Assembly (NCBI GenBank): GCA_026389455.1
Contig: JAPLHV010000075.1
Location: 1-35,636 of the forward strand
DNA: 35,636 nt
From: Coprothermobacterota bacterium
GTDB lineage: Bacteria > Caldisericota > JANLFM01
Direction: 5' to 3'
A program made the translations under genes and the position numbers. Shown piece after piece: positions 16,102-22,428 of this stretch. The notes beneath the pieces were generated by a model. It searched no databases and was not told where the DNA came from. It saw nothing but the letters and a program-made list of their open reading frames with translations. Numbering within the stretch: the stretch's first letter is position 1; each line of letters begins with the position of its first letter.

Positions 16102-16179
16102 CAGTGGATCCCGGCGCGTTTCCAGACACTCTCCCAGGCTTGGATAGATCCCCGAAAAATCCCCAAACAAACCTCATCC

Positions 16180-16206
16180 CCTGGGACCGCCGCACCCCAG
16201 TGCGGC
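16180..16206. repeat. 27-bp GC-rich hairpin repeat, copy 2
   Basis: Identical to 7321-7347. On the minus strand it begins on the base after the nnr stop as GCCGCAC-TGGG-GTGCGGC. It could act as a transcript-end hairpin for nnr, though no T-run follows. Confidence 0.75.
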
Positions 16207-17844
16207 CTAACCCATCTCCAACGCTCTTGGCAACCGCGGCAGCAAATCCGAGGGAAGGATTCCCCGCTTCCCTATTTCCGCTGCGGCCAGGTCTCCAGCC
16301 AAGCCATGCGCGTAGACCCCCAGCAGGGCTGCTTCCAAAGGAGTCGCCCCCTGCGCCAGGAGCCCGCCGATGGCCCCGGCCAGGATGTCCCCTATCCCTG
16401 CAGTGGCCATGGCCGGCCCTCCGGTGGGGTTGATATAGAAACGTCCGGTAGGGTCGCCAACCACCGTATGGAAGCCCTTCAGCACGGCGACGCAGCCGTA
16501 TCGACCAGAGGCCTCCAAACAACAGCCAATGCGATCTTCCTGGATGACTTGGGTGGAGACAGTGAGCAGTCGCCCCATTTCCCCAGGGTGAGGAGTGAGG
16601 ACAAGAGGCGCCGGCGTCTCCAGGAGGATCGCCGGGTTGGAGGCGACGATGTTCAGCCCGTCGGCGTCCAACACTGTCGCCGTCCGGTTTCGACGGAGGA
16701 AAGCGAAAACGAAAGCTGCCGTACGCGGGTCTTGGCCCAAACCAGGTCCGAGCACCACGGCGTTGGCCTCGGCAGCCGCTTCCAAAGCCATCTCCAGTGC
16801 CGCCGGGGTAAGAGCTGGTGAATCTTCCTCAGGCAAAGGCCACTGAACCAGCTCATCCGGCTTGTCCAGATTGAGAAGGCATAGGCTGCGAGGCAACCCC
16901 AGGCGGGAGAGGCCGGCGCCGCTGCGCAGAGCAGCCATCCCGGCCAGATTGGCAGCGCCGCGGTAAGGGAGGGAACCAGCCAACACCAGGACAGTGCCGG
17001 AGGAACCCTTGTGCGCCTGGTTCGGACGAGGCGGCAGGATCCCCCCCAGCAGGTCCGGTCCGATCAAGTGACCGGATAGACTTTCATCGGCCAGCAAGTC
17101 GGGGGGAAAGCCGATCTCGGCCACTTCCATCTCACCGACGAAGGCGGCAGCGGAGGGAGCCCACATCCCCACCTTGGGCAATCCCATGGTCACCGTCCAG
17201 GTGGCACGGAAAGAGGCGCCCAGCGGAGTTCCGCTGTCCGCCCCCAGGCCGGAGGGGATATCCACAGCCAGGATGGGGATAGCGGCGGCTTGCGCTCCTT
17301 CGATCAAACCAATATAGAAGGGGGAGAGCGGGCCGCAGAGGCCGGTTCCGAAGAGTGCGTCGACCAGCAGGTCAGAGCGTCCCAAGGCTGCCAGTTCGCC
17401 GCTCAGGTTATTCTCGGTCACCTCCCGGATCGACACCGGGAAAGCCCGCAGCGCATGAAAGTTCAGTGCAGCGGCGCCCTTCAGTTTCTCTCGCGGGGCA
17501 GCCAGGAAGACAGTTACTGCAAGGTGACCAGCCCCCGGCAGGGAGTTTACAGCCCCCGGCAGGGAGTTTACAGCCCCCGGCAGGGAGTTTACAACCCCCG
17601 GCAGGGAGTTTACAGCCCCCGGCAGGGAGTTTAGTGACAAGTGCCGGGCGGCGACGAAACCATCCCCGCCGTTGTTGCCGGCGCCCGCCAGGATAGCCAC
17701 AGTGCGAGCCTGAGGAGCATGACGCCGGACCGCCACGGCCACTGCTCGCCCGGCATTTTCCATCAGGATCAGGGTGGGAAGGCCGCATTCGTCCGCTGCC
17801 GCTCGATCGATGGCTTGCATCTGGCGAGCTGTGACCAGTTTCAT
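16207..17844 (-). CDS. nnr: bifunctional NAD(P)H-hydrate epimerase/dehydratase with five inserted heptapeptide repeats
   Basis: This 545-aa repair enzyme restores damaged NADHX/NADPHX. The N-terminal NnrE epimerase domain has ILMENAGRA and GAGNNGGDGFVAARHL. The C-terminal NnrD dehydratase domain has VLAGSLPYRGAANLA, TPHPGEMGRLL, LKGFHTVV and GGPAMATAGIGDILAG. The NnrD motif usually reads T-GGTGD-LAG; here AGIGD is slightly divergent. Inside NnrE, after GFVAARHLSL, five VNSLPGA-type heptapeptides are inserted before GHLAVTVFL, where homologues have a short turn. ATG 17844 overlaps the acpS stop (ATGA); upstream starts lie inside acpS. acpS-nnr is a common gene pair. Confidence 0.92.
   Translation of the reverse strand: MKLVTARQMQAIDRAAADECGLPTLILMENAGRAVAVAVRRHAPQARTVAILAGAGNNGGDGFVAARHLSLNSLPGAVNSLPGVVNSLPGAVNSLPGAVNSLPGAGHLAVTVFLAAPREKLKGAAALNFHALRAFPVSIREVTENNLSGELAALGRSDLLVDALFGTGLCGPLSPFYIGLIEGAQAAAIPILAVDIPSGLGADSGTPLGASFRATWTVTMGLPKVGMWAPSAAAFVGEMEVAEIGFPPDLLADESLSGHLIGPDLLGGILPPRPNQAHKGSSGTVLVLAGSLPYRGAANLAGMAALRSGAGLSRLGLPRSLCLLNLDKPDELVQWPLPEEDSPALTPAALEMALEAAAEANAVVLGPGLGQDPRTAAFVFAFLRRNRTATVLDADGLNIVASNPAILLETPAPLVLTPHPGEMGRLLTVSTQVIQEDRIGCCLEASGRYGCVAVLKGFHTVVGDPTGRFYINPTGGPAMATAGIGDILAGAIGGLLAQGATPLEAALLGVYAHGLAGDLAAAEIGKRGILPSDLLPRLPRALEMG
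17530..17634 (-). repeat. five-copy tandem array of the 21-bp repeat inside nnr
   Basis: Five head-to-tail units of 21 bp, almost identical (the fourth on the plus strand has AACCCCC instead of AGCCCCC). In the nnr frame each reads VNSLPGA (one VNSLPGV). Because 21 is divisible by three, copy number changes keep the frame. The unit is stop-free in five of six frames. Confidence 0.95.
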
Positions 17845-18191
17845 GATTCGTTGATCCGCCAAATAACGGCCACCGCGGTTTCCCTGGTATGACTGATGGA
17901 GATCAGGTAGTGAGGGGTGGCCTCCCCTCGCAGAAAGAGATGAGGCGCCCCGGATTCATCGTTGCGCACTTCCACTTGTGGAAAGGGCGGTGCGGCGACA
18001 GGGGAGGAGGCCTTGAGGAAGGCTTCTTTGGCAGCAAAGCGGGCTGTAAGGTGAGGAAATGGGTTATCGTGACGATAGCAGTAGGCAATCTCGAGGGGTG
18101 AGTAGACCCGCTCCAGAAAGCGTTGGCCGAAACGTTCAGCGAGATCCCGAATCCGCGCGATCTCCTCGATGTCGATCCCCAAGCCTGGCAT
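17841..18191 (-). CDS. acpS: holo-[acyl-carrier-protein] synthase
   Basis: This 116-aa AcpS transfers 4'-phosphopantetheine from CoA to the serine of apo-ACP. It has the Mg-binding GIDIEEIARI at the N-terminus and RFAAKEAFLKA, plus SISHTRETAVAVI at the C-terminus, all at normal spacing. Start ATG 18191 lacks any Shine-Dalgarno site, but a promoter -10 box ends 6 nt before it, so the mRNA is probably leaderless. The nnr gene follows with a 4-nt overlap. Confidence 0.94.
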   Translation of the reverse strand: MPGLGIDIEEIARIRDLAERFGQRFLERVYSPLEIAYCYRHDNPFPHLTARFAAKEAFLKASSPVAAPPFPQVEVRNDESGAPHLFLRGEATPHYLISISHTRETAVAVIWRINES

Positions 18192-18197
18192 GTTTCT

Positions 18198-18226
18198 ATT
18201 TTAGGGAAAGTCCCCTATTATTGGAA
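18198..18226 (-). promoter_or_regulatory. probable acpS promoter giving a leaderless mRNA
   Basis: Minus strand: -35 TTCCAA (18221-18226), 17-bp spacer, -10 TAAAAT (18198-18203). Six bases separate the -10 from the ATG, so transcription should start at the A of ATG. A divergent -10-like TATTAT (18216-18221) could serve bpsA. Confidence 0.55.
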
Positions 18227-18265
18227 AGGATTGACCCGAACGGAGGTATTTCCTTGGAGGACGCC

Positions 18266-19291
18266 ATGAACCGTTTTGAAACGAAAATCCTGCAGCAGTT
18301 GCTGCATTCCCCGACATCGTACTGGTCGCTTCTGCGCAACTCGGATTCCCCGGCTCCCGCTTTCGTCCAGACCATCGCCAGCCTCTACCGTGGAGGCCTG
18401 ATCCAGTCTGATGAGGGGCGCATCTCCCTGACCCAGGAAGGCCGTCGCTACGCCAGCGCCTTGCAGCCTTGGGAGGAACTGACTTGTCCAGCCTGTCATG
18501 GGCAAACAGTGGCAGCCAAAGGCTCCTTTCAGGATCTTCTGCTCCGCTTCGAGCAAGTTAGCCGTGGCCGTCCAGCAGCTATTACTGACTACGACCAAGG
18601 TTTTATCCTGCCCCAGCAGACTGTCGCCCGGGCTCTCTTCCTCTACAGCCGTGGCGATCTGGAAGGGCAGAGCATCCTCCTCTTGGGCGACGATGACCTC
18701 ACCTCCTTGGCTTTGGCTCTCACCGGCTTGGCCAAGCGCATCACCGTGCTGGAGATCGATGCCCGCTTGAATCAGTTCCTGCGGGAGAAGAAAGCCGCTT
18801 ACGGCTGGGACAACCTGGAGGTGCTGGACTATGACGCCCGCTACCCCTTGTCCCCCGAATTGGCCGGGCAGTTCGACGTCTTCTTCACCGACACGGTGGA
18901 GACGATCCCCGGCATTACTCTCTTCCTCTCCCGCTGCGTGGAGGGGTTGCGCGGCGAGGGCTCTTCCGGGTATTTCGGGCAGACGCGCATCGAGTGCGCC
19001 TTGGCCAAGTGGCAGAAGATCCAGAGCCTCCTGATCTCGATGAATTTCGCCATCACCGACATCGTCAAGGATTTTCACGAATACTACCTAGATCCTAAAG
19101 GCATCCTGGAGCGAGGTTTCCGCATCACCGAGAAGGCTCCCTTCGACCCCGGCTTGCCTGACGTCAACTTCTTCATCAGCAGCCTGGTGCGGGTGGAAGC
19201 GGTGGGGACGCCGCGGCCTCTGATCACTGAGCCGGTCAACTGGGAGCGTGATCTCTATTACGATGAGGAGATGTGGATCACTTTAGATTGA
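18266..19291 (+). CDS. bpsA: branched-chain polyamine synthase (N4-bis(aminopropyl)spermidine synthase)
   Basis: This 341-aa protein has a winged-helix-like N-terminal region (about residues 1-70), a short Cys pair (CPACHG) and the DUF43/BpsA aminopropyltransferase domain with the hallmark GDDD at 141-144 (LLLGDDDLTSLALAL), VLEIDARLNQFL and FFTDTVETIPG. BpsA adds aminopropyl groups from decarboxylated AdoMet to the N4 atom of spermidine, making quaternary branched polyamines that stabilise nucleic acids in thermophiles, and releases MTA. TTGGAGG (18254-18260) precedes ATG 18266. It faces away from acpS, and an aldolase gene follows. Presence near speH/speE supports a polyamine role and points to a thermophilic host. 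Confidence 0.88.
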   Translation: MNRFETKILQQLLHSPTSYWSLLRNSDSPAPAFVQTIASLYRGGLIQSDEGRISLTQEGRRYASALQPWEELTCPACHGQTVAAKGSFQDLLLRFEQVSRGRPAAITDYDQGFILPQQTVARALFLYSRGDLEGQSILLLGDDDLTSLALALTGLAKRITVLEIDARLNQFLREKKAAYGWDNLEVLDYDARYPLSPELAGQFDVFFTDTVETIPGITLFLSRCVEGLRGEGSSGYFGQTRIECALAKWQKIQSLLISMNFAITDIVKDFHEYYLDPKGILERGFRITEKAPFDPGLPDVNFFISSLVRVEAVGTPRPLITEPVNWERDLYYDEEMWITLD

Positions 19292-19348
19292 TCGCAAGGT
19301 TCAACCATTGTAAGAAAAAATCGACAAGGCACAAAAGAGGAGATCGAA

Positions 19349-20377
19349 ATGCCGAAAGTGATTATGACCCCGGGGAAGTATGAAGGCATCTGTGCTTGCG
19401 CAGACTCGCACGGCATTATTGCAGCAGCGGCGATGGACCAACGCGGTTCACTGCAGAAGGCCATCGCCAAGGCTCGAGGGGCGGAGGGGAAGGTCAGCGC
19501 CGAAGACCTGACCCTCTTCAAGACAGCGGTCGCCAAAGTTCTGACCCGCTACGCCACGGCTATACTGCTCGATCCCGAGTACGGCTTGCCGGCTTTGAAG
19601 GAGAAGGATCCGATGGCCGGAGTATTGCTCGCATACGAGAAGACCGGTTATGATGCGGCGGTCAAGGGCCGGATGCCCGACCTGATGGCAGAGTGGAGCG
19701 CCTTGCGCCTCAAGGAAGCGGGCGCCAATGCCGTGAAAATCCTGCTCTATTACAACCCCAACGACGAATTGCGCGTCAACCGAGTGAAGCAAGCCTTCAT
19801 CGAGCGGGTGGGGGCAGAGTGCCGGGCAGTGGATATTCCCTTCTTCCTCGAGCCGCTCTACTACGATGACGCACTAGACGAGAAAGGTCTGGAAATGGCC
19901 CGCCGCAAGCCGGAGAATGTGACCCGCACCATTGAGGAATTCTCTCACCAGCGGTACGTGGTGGATGTGCTGAAGGTCGAGGCGCCGGTGAATATGAGGT
20001 TCGTGGAGGGGACCAGGGCTTTTGCGGGGGTGGCTGCCTATAGTCGCGCTGAAGCCATGGAACACTTTCGCAATGCCGCCTACGCCGCCAGAAAACCTTT
20101 CATCTATCTCAGCGCCGGGGTCAGTGACGAGATCTTCCGGGAGACGCTGGAGTTGGCTGCTGAGGCCGGCACGGGATTCTCCGGGGTGCTGTGCGGGCGA
20201 GCCACCTGGCAGGAGGGGATCCCCGTTTTCGCCCGTCTTGGCTACGACGCCTTGCTTGCTTGGCTGGAAGACAAAGGAGCGGCCAATATCGAAGCTCTCA
20301 ACGCCGTCCTCGCCCGTGGAGCCAAACCCTGGTGGACTATCTACGGCGGCAAGGAGAACATCCAGATTATACATTGA
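19349..20377 (+). CDS. class I aldolase, tagatose-1,6-bisphosphate aldolase (LacD) family
   Basis: This 342-aa TIM-barrel aldolase resembles LacD: AAAAMDQRGSL near the N-terminus, ILLDPEYG, GANAVKILLYYNPND (Schiff-base lysine in VKILLYY), IPFFLEPL, VDVLKVEAPVN and FIYLSAGVS. LacD enzymes cleave ketose-1,6-bisphosphates to DHAP and glyceraldehyde-3-phosphate with loose stereospecificity. No tagatose or galactose genes are nearby. It follows bpsA by 57 bp on the same strand, so a role in splitting a polyamine-derived ketose-1-phosphate (5-methylthioribulose-1-phosphate) is worth testing; this is inference. AAGAGGAG lies before ATG 19349. The stop overlaps the first base of repeat 20376-20443. 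Confidence 0.85.
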   Translation: MPKVIMTPGKYEGICACADSHGIIAAAAMDQRGSLQKAIAKARGAEGKVSAEDLTLFKTAVAKVLTRYATAILLDPEYGLPALKEKDPMAGVLLAYEKTGYDAAVKGRMPDLMAEWSALRLKEAGANAVKILLYYNPNDELRVNRVKQAFIERVGAECRAVDIPFFLEPLYYDDALDEKGLEMARRKPENVTRTIEEFSHQRYVVDVLKVEAPVNMRFVEGTRAFAGVAAYSRAEAMEHFRNAAYAARKPFIYLSAGVSDEIFRETLELAAEAGTGFSGVLCGRATWQEGIPVFARLGYDALLAWLEDKGAANIEALNAVLARGAKPWWTIYGGKENIQIIH

Positions 20378-20443
20378 CTGAACACCCTGCCGGGGGCTGT
20401 CTAGCCGCTGACTGAACACCCTGCCGGGGGCTGTCTAGCTTCT
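20376..20443. repeat. two 34-bp repeats carrying the CCCTGCCGGGGGCTGT core between convergent genes
   Basis: Two head-to-tail units, GACTGAACACCCTGCC followed by GGGGGCTGTCTAG and a 5-bp variable end. They fill the whole gap between the LacD-type gene stop (20375-20377) and the permease stop (20442-20444). The core is that of the 21-bp units in trpF, mtnP and nnr, but flanks and period differ. Confidence 0.85.
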
Positions 20444-21344
20444 AGAAGCGGCGTGACTTCACGACCATGCGCGGGTCGAGAGCATCGCGCAGGCCATCTC
20501 CCAACAAGTTGAATCCCAGCACGGTGAACATGATCGCCAAGCCGGGGAAAAGCACCGGCCACCAAGCTCCCACAGTGAGGAACTTGTAGCTGTCGGAAAG
20601 CATCGCTCCCCATTCCGGCTGAGGAGGCTGGGCGCCGAGCCCGAGAAAGCCCAGAGCGGCGGCTTCCAGCACGGCGGAGGCAATGTTCAGGGTGGATTGC
20701 ACGATCAACGGGGAGAGACCGTTGGGGAGGACATGTTTGAAGAGGATGACGATCGGCGCCACGCCGATGGCCCGTGCCGCTGAGACGTATTCCCGTTCGA
20801 TCAGGGTCATCACCATCGAGCGGGCGATGCGGGCATAGCCGGGGATGGAGACGATGCCGATGGCAAACATGGTATTCTCCAAGCCGGGTCCGCGCGTCGC
20901 CACGATGGCGATAGCCAGAAGAGTGGCGGGGAAGGCCAGGATAATGTCCATAATGCGCATGATCACCGAATCCAACCAACCGCCGAAGAAACCCGAGATC
21001 ATTCCCAATACTGTCCCCACCAGGAGCCCAAACGCTACTGCCAATAAACCTACCCGCAGGGAAATGGGGGCGCCGTGGGCAACGCGACGAAAGATGTCGC
21101 GGCCTTGGTTATCGGTGCCGAAAGGATGCGACCAGGAAGGCTGCTGAAGTCTCTGGGTCAGCTCGGAATCGGTCTTCGGGTTGTAAGGCCAAGCTAAGGG
21201 TACGATGACAGCCACGAGTACCAAAAAAACCACCATGAATAAACCGAGCCGGGCCGAACCGCTAGACCAAAGACGGCGGAAGGCCTGGCGGAAGAAGGTG
21301 TTGCGAGCCATGGTTTGTTGAGAGATCAGTGCAGTGTCTTCCAT
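20442..21344 (-). CDS. peptide/oligosaccharide ABC transporter permease, DppC/OppC type
   Basis: This 300-aa inner-membrane permease has the N-terminal OppC domain (RLWSSGSARLGLFM), about six membrane spans, HPFGTDNQGRDIFRRV and the EAA-type loop EREYVSAARAIGVAPIVILFKHVLPN that contacts the ATPase. It ends LLGDGLRDALDPR, as usual for this family. It is the last gene of a binding protein-permease-permease operon; the two ATPases are not in the window and may be encoded elsewhere. Start ATG 21344 lies 10 bp after the oppB-type stop. Substrate unknown. Confidence 0.92.
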   Translation of the reverse strand: MEDTALISQQTMARNTFFRQAFRRLWSSGSARLGLFMVVFLVLVAVIVPLAWPYNPKTDSELTQRLQQPSWSHPFGTDNQGRDIFRRVAHGAPISLRVGLLAVAFGLLVGTVLGMISGFFGGWLDSVIMRIMDIILAFPATLLAIAIVATRGPGLENTMFAIGIVSIPGYARIARSMVMTLIEREYVSAARAIGVAPIVILFKHVLPNGLSPLIVQSTLNIASAVLEAAALGFLGLGAQPPQPEWGAMLSDSYKFLTVGAWWPVLFPGLAIMFTVLGFNLLGDGLRDALDPRMVVKSRRF

Positions 21345-21354
21345 CCGGTCCTCC

Positions 21355-22359
21355 TCAGTGGTAGCGGATCCGTGGATCCAAGAAAGCGTAAGAGATGTCC
21401 ACCAGCAGGTTGACCGCCATGAAGACCAATGTGATCAACAGGGCGGCTCCTTGGACGATCGGGTAGTCTCGTGCCTGGATGGCGCTGAAGATCCAGCGCC
21501 CGATGCCGGGCCAGGAGAAGATGGTCTCGGTGAGAATAGCTCCGGATAGCAAAGCGCCCACCTGCAAGCCGATGGTGGTCACAACCGGCAATGAGGCGTT
21601 CTTCATGGCGTGGCCCAGCAGAACCCTTCGTTCGTTGAACCCCATCGCCTTGGCCGTTCGCACGTAGTCCTGTCCTAGCTCCTCCAGTAAGCTGCTGCGG
21701 GTCATGCGGGCGATGATGGCCATTGGGATGGTGGAAAGGGTCACCGCCGGCAGGATAAGGTGGGCAAAGCTGTTTCCCAGCGCGTTCCAATTGGCCGTCA
21801 TGAGGGCGTCCCAGACCATGAAACCGGTCTTGGTCTGCAACACCAGGGTGGAATCAAGGCGGCCTGAGAAGGGCAGCCAACCCAAAGCCACCGAAAAGAG
21901 GAAAGCCAGCATCAGCCCTAGCCAGAAGACGGGCATGGAGACACCGATGAGAGCAACGAACATGGCTGTCGAGTCGAAGAGTGAATTGCGCCGAGCGGCG
22001 GAGATGATCCCTGCCGGAAGCCCGATTAAGAGCGCGATGATCATCGCCGCTATGGCTAGTTCGGCGGTGGCTGGGAATTTCACCCGGATCTCATCGATGA
22101 TCGGAGTGTTGGATCGGATGGAACGCCCCCAATCCCCCTGAAAGATGTTGCCGATGTAGATAAAGTACTGCTCCCAGATCGGTTTATCCAATCCCAGCTC
22201 GGTGCGCATGCGGGCGACCGACTCGGGCGTGGCCCGTTCGCCGAGGATGGCCACAGCCGGGTCGCCGGGGATCATATGAATAAAAAGGAAGACGATGATA
22301 GAGACGCCTATTAGAACAGGGACCATCGCGAGCAGCCGGCGGACAATATAGGTGAGCAT
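21355..22359 (-). CDS. peptide/oligosaccharide ABC transporter permease, DppB/OppB type
   Basis: This 334-aa permease begins MLTYIVRRLLAMVPVLIGVS, the typical OppB N-terminus, followed by FLFIHMIPGDPA and a periplasmic loop, then the EAA loop ELGQDYVRTAKAMGFNERRVLLGHAMKN and the ending VDISYAFLDPRIRY. ATG 22359 is chosen because GAAGGAAGGG lies 4 nt upstream; TTG 22374 would start before that site. It forms the heterodimeric channel with the next gene and receives substrate from the SLH-linked binding protein. Confidence 0.92.
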   Translation of the reverse strand: MLTYIVRRLLAMVPVLIGVSIIVFLFIHMIPGDPAVAILGERATPESVARMRTELGLDKPIWEQYFIYIGNIFQGDWGRSIRSNTPIIDEIRVKFPATAELAIAAMIIALLIGLPAGIISAARRNSLFDSTAMFVALIGVSMPVFWLGLMLAFLFSVALGWLPFSGRLDSTLVLQTKTGFMVWDALMTANWNALGNSFAHLILPAVTLSTIPMAIIARMTRSSLLEELGQDYVRTAKAMGFNERRVLLGHAMKNASLPVVTTIGLQVGALLSGAILTETIFSWPGIGRWIFSAIQARDYPIVQGAALLITLVFMAVNLLVDISYAFLDPRIRYH

Positions 22360-22380
22360 GAGCCCTTCCTTCAAGGGATC

Positions 22381-22407
22381 CAGGGGCGGACCGTCGGCCC
22401 GCCCCTG
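22381..22407 (-). promoter_or_regulatory. intercistronic hairpin between binding protein and permease genes
   Basis: A perfect 9-bp stem CAGGGGCGG/CCGCCCCTG with a 9-nt loop lies between the binding-protein stop (22429) and the permease start (22359). There is no T-run, so it is more likely an mRNA-stabilising or partial-attenuation hairpin than a full terminator. Confidence 0.65.
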
Positions 22408-22428
22408 AACTCTGTGTGCGTGTCGGTG

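Noticed and set aside
16031-16206. SAM riboswitch or polyamine-responsive leader before speH
   Set aside because: The leader from the predicted start is only about 37 nt and shows no conserved riboswitch core or terminator pair.
17530-17634. Tandem 21-bp array as a CRISPR array
   Set aside because: Units are contiguous without spacers and translate in frame within nnr.
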